DNA of 64,000 bases from JBBROS01 sp965260935 (GTDB taxonomy: Bacteria; Pseudomonadota; Alphaproteobacteria; Acetobacterales; Acetobacteraceae). A program made the translations under genes and the position numbers. The stretch lies in contig OZ253374.1 of NCBI GenBank assembly GCA_965260935.1, forward strand, positions 2,790,001 to 2,854,000, in the 5' to 3' direction. The notes under the pieces were generated by a model. The model made no database searches and had not been told where the DNA came from. It saw only the letters and a program-made list of their open reading frames with translations. Below, piece by piece: positions 41,902-50,702 of this stretch (positions are counted from its first letter, which is position 1; the number at the start of each line of letters is the position of its first letter).

Positions 41902-42711
41902 TCAGTCGGCCCCGCGGGCAAGCTCCAGCGCAAGGTGTTCGAGTCGTTCCAGGATGCCTCGCAGGACCGGACGCAGCCGTTCGGCCTTGCCGCCGTCGTA
42001 GGCGAAGGGCGCGGTCTCGCTCGCGAGGTATGTCGCCTGCGCGACTTCCGTCTGGATGGCATGCACGCCGGCCTCCGGGCGACCGTAGTGCCGGGTAGTC
42101 CAGCCGCCGCGGAACCGGCCGTTGACCACCGCCGTGTAGCCCTCGGCCGCCGAACATAGGGCCGCGACCTGCCGCTCGATGGCAGGCGAGCAGGTCCGGC
42201 CGCCGTCGGTGCCGGTGTTGAGGTCGGGCAGCCTGCCCTCGAACAAATAAGGGCAGACCGAACGGATCGAATGGCAGTTATAGATCACCGCGATGCCGTG
42301 CCCGGCCTTGACGCGCTCGATCTCGACGGCCAGCGCCGCATGGTAGGGCCGGTGGAAACGGTCCAGCCGGCTCGCCGTCGCGACCGCGTCCGGCTCCAGG
42401 CCCGCCGTCCAGAGCGGATTGTCGTCGAAGTCGGTCAGGGGCACGAGGCTGGTGGTGTTCCGCCCCGGGTAAAGGCTCCGGCCCGAAGGGTCGCGGTTGG
42501 CGTCGATGCAATAGCGGTGGAAGGTGGCGCGCACTGTGGTCGCGCCGGGCAGGAGCCCGCGGTAAAGCTCGTCGACGTGCCAGTCCGTGTCGGTGAGCGC
42601 GCGGCCGGTCGCGTTGAGCCGCACTCGGATGTCGTCGGGAACGCGGGCGCCCGTGTGCGGGAAGCCGAGGATCACCGGCGAGTTCCCGCGGACGACTTCT
42701 ACCGCCTCCAT
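41902..42711 (-). CDS. hutG: N-formylglutamate deformylase
   Basis: This HutG hydrolyses N-formylglutamate to glutamate and formate, the last step of the HutF-type histidine pathway. The 269-residue protein has GFPHTGARVPDDIR, DTDWHVDELYRGL, DANRDPSGRSLYPGRNTTSL and the metal-site YNCHSIRSVCPYLFEG. That it is the deformylase and not formimidoylglutamase fits the presence of hutF across the promoter. ATG 42711 starts just after the hutH stop; an ATG at 42729, overlapping hutH, is an alternative. Confidence 0.95.
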   Translation of the reverse strand: MEAVEVVRGNSPVILGFPHTGARVPDDIRVRLNATGRALTDTDWHVDELYRGLLPGATTVRATFHRYCIDANRDPSGRSLYPGRNTTSLVPLTDFDDNPLWTAGLEPDAVATASRLDRFHRPYHAALAVEIERVKAGHGIAVIYNCHSIRSVCPYLFEGRLPDLNTGTDGGRTCSPAIERQVAALCSAAEGYTAVVNGRFRGGWTTRHYGRPEAGVHAIQTEVAQATYLASETAPFAYDGGKAERLRPVLRGILERLEHLALELARGAD

Positions 42712-42713
42712 GG

Positions 42714-44246
42714 TCAACCCTTCAGGCATGGAAGGAGGCCGGCGTCGACGCTCGCCTCCAGGGCGCCCGAGAGCACGAGCCCCGCGCCGGCCTCGAGGTC
42801 GCCGGCCATGTAGCGGTCGGCCCCGAGCCTCGGCACGGCCGTCCGGATCGCCGCATAGGCTTCGAGGAGCTCCGTGCCGGTCCGGAGCGGCGCGCGTAGA
42901 TCCACCCCCTGCGCCGCCGTGATCGCCTCGATGCCGACGATCCCGCTGAGGTTCTCCGTCATCGCCAGCAACCGGCGCGCCCCGTGGCAAGCCATGGACA
43001 CGTGGTCCTCCTGGTTGGCGGAGGTCGGGGTCGAGTCGACGGACGCCGGGTGCGCCATCTGCTTATTTTCGCTCATCAGCGCCGCGCTCGTGACCTCCGC
43101 GATCATCAGCCCGGAGTTCAATCCCGGGTTCTCGGCCAGGAAGGCGGGCAAGCCGTAGGACAGAGCAGGGTCGACCAGCAGGGCAATCCGCCGCTGGGCG
43201 ATAGCGCCGATCTCGCAGACCGCAATCGCAACCTGGTCGGCCGCGAAGGCGACCGGCTCGGCATGGAAGTTGCCGCCCGACACCACGGTGCCGTCCGACA
43301 GCACGAGCGGGTTGTCTGTGACGGCGTTGGCCTCGACCTCCAGCGTGCGCGCCGCTTGCCGGAGCAGGTCGAGCGCCGCCCCCGCGACCTGCGGCTGGCA
43401 GCGGATACAGTAGGGGTCCTGCACGCGCGCGTCGCCCTGCCTGTGGCTTTCGCGAATGGCCGAGCCCGCCAGCAGGGCTCGCAGCGCCGCCGCGGCGTCG
43501 ATCTGGCCGCGATGGCCGCGCAGCGCGTGGATCTCCGGGTGGAACGGGGCGGAGGATCCCATGGCGGCGTCCGTTGACAGGGCGCCCGTGACCAGCGAGG
43601 CCTTGAGGGCACGGTGGGCGCGGAACAGGCCCGCCAGGGCCAGCGCGGTCGAGACCTGCGTGCCGTTGATCAGCGCCAAGCCCTCCTTGGCCGAGAACAC
43701 GACCGGCTGCAGGCCCGCCCGCGCCAGGGCCTCGCGGCCGGGCAGCCGTTCGCCGCGATGGAAGGCCTCCGCCTCGCCCATCATCACGGCGGCCACGTGG
43801 GCGAGCGGCGCGAGGTCGCCCGAGGCGCCCACCGACCCCTTCTCGGGGACCAGCGGCGTGACGCCCTGCTCCAGCATGCCCTCGATCAGCCGAACGACTT
43901 CGAGGCGTACGCCCGAGGCGCCCCTGCCGAGCGAGACCAGCTTCAGCGCCATGACGAGGCGCGCCACGGCCTCGGGCAGCGGGGCGCCGATGCCGCAACA
44001 ATGGGACAGGATGAGGTTGCGCTGCAGCTTGGCAGTGTCGGCCACGTCGATCGTGACCGAGGCGAGCTTTCCGAACCCGGTGTTGATCCCGTAGACGGGC
44101 TCGTTGCCGGCGGCGATCTCCGCGACGCGCCGGGCCGCCGCCTCGATCCTGCCGTCGGACCCGCGGTCAAGCCTCGCGGGCACGCCGGCCCAGTAGATCT
44201 CGGCGAAGTCGGCCAGGGAGACCGAGCCTGGGTCGAGGTCGATCAT
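42714..44246 (-). CDS. hutH: Histidine ammonia-lyase
   Basis: HutH removes ammonia from L-histidine to give urocanate, using the self-made MIO cofactor. The MIO triad Ala-Ser-Gly lies in KGSVGASGDLAPLAH. Other motifs are YGINTGFGKLASV, LINGTQVSTALAL, VQDPYCIRCQPQV and GGNFHAEPVAFAAD. The 510-residue length is normal. Its ATG overlaps the hutI stop (ATGA), so translation of the two is coupled. Confidence 0.97.
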   Translation of the reverse strand: MIDLDPGSVSLADFAEIYWAGVPARLDRGSDGRIEAAARRVAEIAAGNEPVYGINTGFGKLASVTIDVADTAKLQRNLILSHCCGIGAPLPEAVARLVMALKLVSLGRGASGVRLEVVRLIEGMLEQGVTPLVPEKGSVGASGDLAPLAHVAAVMMGEAEAFHRGERLPGREALARAGLQPVVFSAKEGLALINGTQVSTALALAGLFRAHRALKASLVTGALSTDAAMGSSAPFHPEIHALRGHRGQIDAAAALRALLAGSAIRESHRQGDARVQDPYCIRCQPQVAGAALDLLRQAARTLEVEANAVTDNPLVLSDGTVVSGGNFHAEPVAFAADQVAIAVCEIGAIAQRRIALLVDPALSYGLPAFLAENPGLNSGLMIAEVTSAALMSENKQMAHPASVDSTPTSANQEDHVSMACHGARRLLAMTENLSGIVGIEAITAAQGVDLRAPLRTGTELLEAYAAIRTAVPRLGADRYMAGDLEAGAGLVLSGALEASVDAGLLPCLKG

Positions 44247-45512
44247 TGCTTGCAGCCTTCTTGGAATGCCGGTCGGGGGGTATCCATGCCCCGCCAGACG
44301 CGGGCGTGCAGGGGATTGAACCCCATGCGGTAAACGAGTTCGGCGGGGTGCCCGATATCCCAGATCGCGAGGTCGGTCCTTTTGCCGGGTTCGAGCGTGC
44401 CTGCCTCGTCCAGACGCCCGAGCGCGCGGGCGGCTTCCCGGGTGACGCCGGCGAGGCATTCCTCAATGGTCAAGCCGAACAGGGTCGCGCCCATGTTCAT
44501 GACGAGCAGGAGCGAGGTGAGCGGCGACGAACCGGGGTTGCAGTCGGTGGCGAGCGCGATCCGCACGCCGTGCCGACGGAACAGGTCGACCGGCGGTCTC
44601 CTGGTCTCGCGGAGGAAGTAGAACGCGCCCGGCAGCAGCACCGCCAAGGTGCCGGCCTCGCCCATCCGCGCGGCGCCTGCCTCGTCGGCGTATTCCAGGT
44701 GGTCCGCTGAGCGCGCCGTAAGAGGCCGCCAGCGTGGCGCCCGACAGGTTGGAGAGCTGGTCGGCGTGCAGCTTGACGGGCAGCCCCATCCGGCGCGCCG
44801 CATCGAGGACCGGCCGCATCTCGTCCGCCGAGAATGCGATGCCCTCGCAGAAGCCGTCGACGGCGTCCGCCAGACCGGCCGCATGAGCGGCTTCAAGACC
44901 GGGCAGGACGACCTCGCGGATATAATCGCCGTTGCGCCCTCCGTAGGCCGGCGGCGTGGCATGGGCGCCGAGGTAGGTGGTCGTCACGGTCACGGGCCGC
45001 CGCGGCGCGAGGCCTCGCGCCGCGCGCAGCATCTTGAGCTCGCTCTCTACCGTCAGCCCGTAGCCGGACTTGACTTCAAGGGTCGTCACGCCCTCGGCTA
45101 GAAGGGCGTCGAGGCGCGGCAGACTTTCCCCGATCAGGTCTTCCTCGCTCGCCGCCCGCACGGCCGCGACGGACGAGACAATGCCCCCGCCCGCCCGGGC
45201 GATTTCCTCGTAGGTCGCGCCGGCGAGACGCATCTCGAACTCGCGCGCCCGGTCGCCGGCATGGACGAGGTGCGTGTGGCAATCAACCAGCCCGGGCATC
45301 ACCCACCGTCCCTCGCAATCAACGGTTTCGGCCCCTTGCAGCTCGCCCATCGGCAGGTCGCGCTGCGGCCCTGCGAAAACGATGCGTCCCTTCCGGCTCA
45401 CGACGGCGCCCCGGTCCACGACGCCGAGGCCGGGCAGGCGCGGGTCGACCGTCGCCAGCCGCGCATTCGTCCAGACCCGGTCTTCCTTGGCCACGCGGGC
45501 ACCCCCTTGCAA
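44243..45512 (-). pseudogene. hutI: Imidazolonepropionase, frameshifted
   Basis: HutI opens the ring of imidazolonepropionate to formimidoylglutamate. The first frame carries the zinc motif GLVDCHTHLVHAGDRAREFE, TTLEVKSGYGLTVESELKML and LPVKLHADQLSN. After ATLAASYGALS two bases are missing (near 44705), and the second frame continues DHLEYADEAG, FYFLRETRRPPVDLFRRHGV and ATDCNPGSSPLTSLLLVMNM. Without correction the protein loses its last third, including the metal-site Asp of ATDCNPG. It may be a true mutation or an assembly error. The start is TTG 45512 or GTG 45494. Confidence 0.9.
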
Positions 45513-45542
45513 AGCGCCGTTGCATCATCCCGACTGCTCGAA

Positions 45543-45558
45543 TTATGTATAGACATAA
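45543..45558 (+). promoter_or_regulatory. Probable HutC operator
   Basis: TTATGTATAGACATAA is a perfect inverted repeat (TTATGT / ACATAA with a four-base centre) and contains the TGTATAGACA core expected for UTRA-type GntR repressors such as HutC. It lies in the 96-base gap between hutI and hutF, where it could block transcription both ways. Confidence 0.72.
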
Positions 45559-45608
45559 CGACAGGCAGCGCAAGCTGGAAGTCGGGTCGTGCCGGGGAGG
45601 AGGGTGCC

Positions 45609-46897
45609 ATGGTCGTCATTCATGCCGAGACCGCGTTGCTGCCGGACGGCCTCGCGCGCGAGGTGCGAATTACCGTCTCCGGCGGCCTCGTGGAGAGCGT
45701 GGAGGCGGGCGCCCCCGCCCGGGCGGGCGATGAACGCCATCGCTTCGTCCTGCCCGGCGTCTGCAACCTGCATAGCCACGCCTTCCAGCGGGCCATGGCG
45801 GGATTGGCGGAAACCCGCGGTCTCGGCGAGGACAGCTTCTGGAGCTGGCGCGCGGCCATGTGCCGCGTGGCCCTCACGATGGGGCCGGACCACGTCGAGG
45901 CGGTGGCGGCCCAGCTCTACATGGAGATGCTGGAGGCGGGCTTCTGCCGCGTCGGCGAGTTCCACTACCTGCATCATGACAGGAACGGTTCTCCCCACGA
46001 CGACCCCGCCGAGATGGCCGGGCGGATTGCCGCCGCTGCGGCGAAGACGGGAATCGGCCTGACGTTGCTGCCGGTGTTCTATGCCCACTCGGGGTTCGGC
46101 GGAGCCGCGCCCGCCGAGAGCCAGCGCCGCTTCGTCCTCGATCTTGATGGCTATGCCCGGCTGGTCGACCGGTCGACGGCGGTTCTCGCCGGGCTCCCCG
46201 GCGCCGCGCTCGGCATCGCGCCGCACAGCCTGCGCGCGGTCACGCCCGACGAGCTCACCGCGCTCGGCCCCCTGGCGCAGGGCCGACCGATGCACATCCA
46301 CACCACGCCCCCGTGGACGACCGCTGGTGCCTCGTCCATGCGACCCACGTGACGCCGGCCGAGACCCGGCGCGTAGCCGCGAGCGGGGCCGTGGTCGGGC
46401 TATGCCCGATAACCGAATCGAACCTTGGAGACGGCATCTTCCCCGCCGCGGCCTATCTGGAGGGCGGCGGATCCTTTGGGGTCGGCACCGACTCCAACAT
46501 CCGCATCTCCCTTGCCGAGGAACTGCGCACCCTCGAGTACTCGCAGCGCCTCGCGCTACAGCGCCGAAACGTGATGGCCTCGTCCGGTTCGACGGGGCTT
46601 GCAGCCCTCCGCGGCGCCGTCCAAGGCGGAACTCGGGCGCTCGAGGCGTCCGGGCTGCGGTCTGGCATCGCGCAAGGCCGTCCGGCCAACCTCGTCGCCC
46701 TCGATCTCTCGGCGGCGCCTTGGCTGCGAGTCGATCAGATCGTGGACCAGTTCGTCTTCGCGGACGGCGTGCGCGTGGACGTGGTTTGGGCAAGGGGCAA
46801 ACGGCTGGTCGAGCACGGCCGGCACGTGCGTCGCGAGGCGATCTCCACCCGCTTCCGGAGCGCAATGGCCGACCTCACGACAGCCGATCGGACGTGA
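45609..46897 (+). pseudogene. hutF: Formimidoylglutamate deiminase with internal deletion and frameshift
   Basis: HutF converts formimidoylglutamate to formylglutamate and ammonia. The first frame (ATG 45609, strong GGAGGAGGG site) has LPGVCNLHSHAFQRAMAGLA, EFHYLHHDRNG and GIAPHSLRAVTPDELTAL up to HIHT. The second frame resumes at PVDDRWCLVHATHVTPAETR and continues GLCPITESNLGDGIFPA and FGVGTDSNIRISLAEELRTL. Homologues have about 25-30 residues between these parts, including the AEQ-type segment after HIH. The lesion is therefore a deletion of some 75-85 bases and not a single-base error, and the enzyme should be dead. Confidence 0.88.
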
Positions 46898-47089
46898 TCG
46901 CCATGCCGTGGACTCGCGCCGCCCTGCCCGGGAACCAGAAGCCGGCCGCGGTGCCGGGGGCAAGACCGGGCCTGTCGCGGGGCGGTAGCTGGCCTGCCGC
47001 CCGGTGATCCGTGTCGACGCGTGGATCTCAGGCCAGTCTTGGATGCCTTCGGAGGCGTGATCGGGTATGCCCGTCCCTTCGGGAGGCAG

Positions 47090-47905
47090 ATGCCGGCAAT
47101 GCAGCGTCACGACACGGAACAGGGCACGGAGATTGGCGACGCAGCGCCGCTCGGGACCGTCACCGCGCCGGCAGCCCGACAGCGTGGCATGGGACGCGCG
47201 ATTCTGACCCTGCACCGGCGCATCCTGGCCGACATCGAGCGCCGGATCGTCTCGGGCGAGTGGCCGCCGGGCCACCGCATTCCCTTCGAGGTGGCTCTGG
47301 CCGAGCAATACGGCTGCTCGCGCATGACGGTGAACAAGGTGCTGGCCGAGGTCGCGCGGGCAGGCCTGATCGAGCGCCGCCGCCGGTCGGGCAGCTTCGT
47401 CCGGCTGCCGCAAGCGCAGTCGGCTGTGCTGGAAATCCGCGATATCGGCGACGAGGTGCGCTCGCTCGGCCTGCCCTACTCGTACCGGGTCACGAGGCGC
47501 GTTCGCCGCCGGGCGGGGCGCGGGTGTGGATGCCGTCTCGACGTGCCGGCCTCGACCCCGGTCCTGGACACCGAGTGCGTCCACTACGCCGGACCGCACC
47601 CGTTCTGCCTCGAGCAGCGCCTCATCAACCTCGATGTCGTGCCGGAAGCGGACAAGGCCACTTTCGCTGACATCGCGCCGGGTCCCTGGCTGGTCAGCCG
47701 CGTGCCCTGGAGTGCGGCCGAGCACGTGATCCGGGCTGCCCCGGCGGACGCGGATTTGGCATCGGCCTTTGGCGTCGCCCCGGGGACGGCCTGCCTCGTC
47801 ATCGAGCGGCGCACTTGGAGCGGCACGGGTCCAGTCACGCTCGTCAGTTTCACCTACCCCGGCGAGCGCCACACGCTCGTGGCACGGTTCCAGCCGACAG
47901 GGTAG
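47090..47905 (+). CDS. hutC: Histidine utilisation repressor, GntR/UTRA family
   Basis: HutC represses hut genes and is released by urocanate. A GntR winged helix (HRRILADIERRIVSGEWPPG, AEQYGCSRMTVNKVLAEVAR, RRRSGSFVR) is joined to a UTRA domain with LDTECVHYAGPHPFCLEQRL and LINLDVVPEADKATF. ATGs at 47090 and 47099 both lie behind GGGAGG; neither spacing is decisive. It follows hutF on the same strand after 192 bases and appears intact. Confidence 0.9.
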   Translation: MPAMQRHDTEQGTEIGDAAPLGTVTAPAARQRGMGRAILTLHRRILADIERRIVSGEWPPGHRIPFEVALAEQYGCSRMTVNKVLAEVARAGLIERRRRSGSFVRLPQAQSAVLEIRDIGDEVRSLGLPYSYRVTRRVRRRAGRGCGCRLDVPASTPVLDTECVHYAGPHPFCLEQRLINLDVVPEADKATFADIAPGPWLVSRVPWSAAEHVIRAAPADADLASAFGVAPGTACLVIERRTWSGTGPVTLVSFTYPGERHTLVARFQPTG

Positions 47906-47931
47906 CCGGTCGCGGAGCGCACGCGTCGGGG

Positions 47932-48049
47932 TGTAAATGCAGGCGCTTGCAATCATCGAGGCTCGTGCTCGCAAACAGCGCCGTTTCCTGCCCAGGTTAA
48001 CTATAGCTGTAGTGAACCGCAATCATCGGGGCGCGGGATCGCAATCATC
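47932..48049 (+). repeat. IS21-like transposon-end repeat array
   Basis: GCAATCATCG occurs three times (47949, 48019, 48041), following TGTAAATG at 47932 and TGTAGTGAACC at 48008. On the opposite strand the segment 48007-48050 resembles 27092-27135: TGATTGCGGTTCACTACAG here against TGATTTCGGGTCGCTACAG there. It looks like the end of an IS21-like element whose body is lost. The miniature element at 48050 follows at once. Confidence 0.5.
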
Positions 48050-48350
48050 GGCCAGAACTGACGAAATAGCCTTCTGGTACGCATAAGCGGACAAAGATGG
48101 AACACGGCGGCGCAGAAGCTCAAGCGGGCCGGGCATTTTGGCCTTTTCGCGAGAGAGCCGGTTCAAGTTCGGAATGACGTTGAACAGGTGATTTCCGCAC
48201 AGTCCAGATTGAAATCAGATCGAGTCGAAATTCCTAGCTGTAGCAAATGCGAAAAACGGTGTCGGATTGGCTGGTTATACGAAAACTTCGCAGCAAGGGT
48301 TTTCCGACATGGCTTATGCGTACCAGAAGGCCATTTCGTCAGTTCTGGCC
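48050..48350. mobile_element. 301-bp miniature element with 38-bp Tn3-like inverted repeats
   Basis: The ends are inverted repeats of 38 bases with one mismatch: GGCCAGAACTGACGAAAT at the outside, TGGTACGCATAAG at the inside. A 38-base length, a GG start and a TACGCATAAG inner end are features of Tn3-family termini. The 225-base interior has no credible gene. This fits a Tn3-derived miniature inverted-repeat element, movable only by a transposase supplied elsewhere. No 5-base target duplication is visible (TCATC left, ATCTA right); the right flank was probably changed by the double-hairpin repeat three bases away. Confidence 0.78.
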
Positions 48351-48352
48351 AT

Positions 48353-48458
48353 CTAAGCAGGCTTGCGTGGCTTGTGCCACGCAAGCCTGCTTAGAAACCT
48401 TTGAGGACGCATCATTTTACCGGCAGCGTGCCGGCACGCCCTGCCGAATGATGCTTAG
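48353..48458 (+). repeat. Dispersed double-hairpin repeat, copy C
   Basis: Identical over 106 bases to copy B at 23152-23257, with the same CTAAGCA and TGCTTAG ends. It lies three bases after the miniature Tn3-like element and directly before a methyltransferase gene whose first part is missing. Confidence 0.9.
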
Positions 48459-48958
48459 CTGGCGTCGAGCCACGCTGGCGGTTCATCGGCGTTGATCCGG
48501 CAAATGCAATGCTCGACCTCGCCCGGGCGGTTGCCGGACCAGTGGCGGGCGACCGGCTGACCCTCATCAAGGGGACGGCGCTGGATGCCCCTGCTGGGCC
48601 GTTCGACGCAGCCACATGCATTCTGGTGCTGGGGCTGGTAGCCGACGACGGCAGCAAGCTGGCAATGCTTGAGGAAGTGCGTCGCCGCCTCAAGCCGGAC
48701 GCGCCGTTCATCCTTATCGATCAGTGCATTGACCGTTCCGCCCCGGGTATCGAGCGTAGGCTCGCCCGCTATGCCAACTATGCCCGCCGGTCGGGAGTTG
48801 ATGACGACACCATCGCGAAAGCCAAGGCGGCGGTAGCAGCATTAGGAAGCATGGCGCCGGATTGGCGCAACGAAGAGCTGCTCGGTGAGGCGGGGTTTCA
48901 TGACGCCGAAGTCTTCTACGCTGGTATGGCGTGGCGAGGTTGGGTCGTATACGCTTGA
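48459..48958 (+). pseudogene. Class I SAM methyltransferase lacking its N-terminus
   Basis: The frame reads RWRFIGVDPANAMLDLARAV (SAM motif II) from the edge of the repeat, then DAPAGPFDAATCILVLGLVA, MLEEVRRRLKPDAPFILIDQ and the C-terminal FYAGMAWRGWVVYA. Motif I (the GxGxG loop) and everything before it are missing, cut at the double-hairpin repeat. ATG 48509 leaves 149 residues, too short for activity. The substrate is unknown. Confidence 0.8.
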
Positions 48959-49012
48959 GCGCAACGAAACCGGAGGATGATGTTCTCCGCACATCGTGGG
49001 CGCAACGTTCAA

Positions 49013-49075
49013 GGCACGAAGCTGGAGGCGGCTTGTCCGCCGAGGTTGGTTAGGCGGACAGCCTTCGTATGTGCC
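49013..49075. terminator. Imperfect hairpin between methyltransferase remnant and PepSY gene
   Basis: GGCAC (49013) pairs with GTGCC (49071-49075), and TGTCCGCC pairs with GGCGGACA closer to the loop, with bulges between. It lies 83 bases beyond the PepSY stop codon and 55 beyond the methyltransferase stop, so it could end transcription from either side. No T-tract is present. Confidence 0.35.
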
Positions 49076-49157
49076 ACCAAGCATCCTGTGCGGCTTTGGG
49101 TTCTGGTTGAAGATGCGGCGGGCGCAGCCGGCGCTGCCAGTCGCGCCCGCCCCGCCG

Positions 49158-50621
49158 TTACGCTTGTGCCGCCAGCGGTCGGCGGGCCAGGCGGGTGAAC
49201 GCCAGGTCGGTCGCGAGTACCACCAGCAGCGACAGCCCGACCAGCGGGAAGACGATCCCGCCTACGGCCAGGATGGCGACCACGCCCCGGAGCGCGCGCC
49301 GGTCCGCCGGCAACGGTGGCACACCGAGCGAGCCGCGGGGCCTGCGCTTCCACCACATCACGGCCGAGCTGACGCAGAGCAAGACGGTTGCCGCGCAGGC
49401 GGCCAGCAGGACGAGTTGGTTCGCCAGCCCCCATTGCTGGCCCATGTGGACGTTGATGCCCCATTCCAACGCCCGCCCCAGCGGGCCGTAGTCGGCGTAG
49501 CCCATGTCGAGCAGCGGCTTGCCGGAGTACTGGTCCAGGTGCACCACGCGCTGGCGCGATAGGTCGTTGGGATAAACCGACCCGGTGTACACCCCGGTCG
49601 GCCCGGCCGGCAGCGCCACCGCGTAGCCCGGTGCCAGGCCGAGCCGCTCGAAGGCGGCCACCGCGGCGTCGAGACCAATGGCGTGCGCGGCCTCGGCGCC
49701 CGGCGCCGGTGCCTTCATCCGCGGCGAGGCGGGGTCGGCCGGGCCGGCGTGACCGGCGTGCGCGTCCGGGTGCTGGCCCGATTGGGGCAGCCGTGCCCCT
49801 TGCAACGTCCAGTTGGTCGGGCCGGCCCCTGCGAAAGTCTGGTCGGACATGGGCAGGTCCACGCGCACGCCCGCGGGATAGCCGAAGTTGGTCCCGTTGG
49901 CCCAGCTATTGGCGTAGTCGCCCCAGAACACCGACCAGGGCATCCCGGTGGCGGCCAGGAACACCAGCACGCCGCCGATGACCAGGCCGGTGACGGCGTG
50001 CAGGTCGCGCCAGAACACGCGGCGCTTGGGCGTGCCGCGGATGGTGACGATCCCGCCCGGCTCTCCACTTGGCCGCCGGCGGGGCCACCAGAGGTACAGG
50101 CCTGTGCCCACGAGCAGGATGCTCCACCCCCCGGCAATCTCGATGAGGCCACGGGCGACGGGGCCGACGGCGGCGAGGCTGTGCAGGCGGCGCACGAACC
50201 ACATGGCCGTGCCCTTGTCCGACAGCTCGCCCAGCACGCGCGCGTCGTAAGGGTCCACGTACATCACCGCGCGTTCGCCCGCGCTGCCCTTCACGCCGAC
50301 TTCGGCCGACGCGACCGGCGAGGGCGGAGGTATGTAGCGGAAGGCTGCGCCGGGATGGGCTGCAAGCGCTGCGGCAACCAGCTCTTGCGGCGTGCGGGGC
50401 GGCGTCGTCCGCGCCTCGACGCGCATGAGGCCGCGGTGGACGAGGGGATCGAGATCCTGGCGGAACAGGTAGATGCCGCCGGTGACGGCGAGCAAGGTGA
50501 GGAAGGGCAGGACAAGCAAGCCGGCGTAGAAGTGCCAACGCCAAACGGCCCGGTAAAGGTCGGAAGGTCCGGCGCGCATGCGCGAGGTCGCGCCGTCCGC
50601 GAGGTGGGTAAGGTCGCTCAT
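49158..50621 (-). CDS. PepSY-associated TM (PiuB-like) membrane protein
   Basis: A 487-residue inner-membrane protein with four or more membrane segments. YRAVWRWHFYAGLLVLPFLT and GGIYLFRQDLDPLV form the first helix with its PepSY start; RRLHSLAAVGPVARGLIEIA, then WRDLHAVTGLVIGGVLVFLA and MPWSVFWGDYANSW follow, and the end has WGINVHMGQQWGLANQLVLL. The histidines on these helices may bind haem or metal. Members are often iron-regulated and act as ferric reductases or siderophore-reduction proteins; that role is inferred. A DUF2946-type gene lies 81 bases upstream on the same strand. Confidence 0.9.
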   Translation of the reverse strand: MSDLTHLADGATSRMRAGPSDLYRAVWRWHFYAGLLVLPFLTLLAVTGGIYLFRQDLDPLVHRGLMRVEARTTPPRTPQELVAAALAAHPGAAFRYIPPPSPVASAEVGVKGSAGERAVMYVDPYDARVLGELSDKGTAMWFVRRLHSLAAVGPVARGLIEIAGGWSILLVGTGLYLWWPRRRPSGEPGGIVTIRGTPKRRVFWRDLHAVTGLVIGGVLVFLAATGMPWSVFWGDYANSWANGTNFGYPAGVRVDLPMSDQTFAGAGPTNWTLQGARLPQSGQHPDAHAGHAGPADPASPRMKAPAPGAEAAHAIGLDAAVAAFERLGLAPGYAVALPAGPTGVYTGSVYPNDLSRQRVVHLDQYSGKPLLDMGYADYGPLGRALEWGINVHMGQQWGLANQLVLLAACAATVLLCVSSAVMWWKRRPRGSLGVPPLPADRRALRGVVAILAVGGIVFPLVGLSLLVVLATDLAFTRLARRPLAAQA

Positions 50622-50702
50622 GGTCTGATGATCCCGAGAGGTGCCCTGCGCGCGTGATGGGTGCGCAGGGCGCCAGGTTGAATGATGAGTGGTGCGAGGG
50701 GA

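Noticed and set aside
48163..48394. Small frames on both strands inside the miniature element
   Set aside because: They run through the inverted repeats and the neighbouring repeat, lack ribosome sites and resemble nothing; the element appears non-coding.
19030..49157. Prophage or integrative conjugative element as the explanation of the accessory region
   Set aside because: No phage structural, integrase, relaxase or conjugation gene is visible; only IS and transposon fragments.
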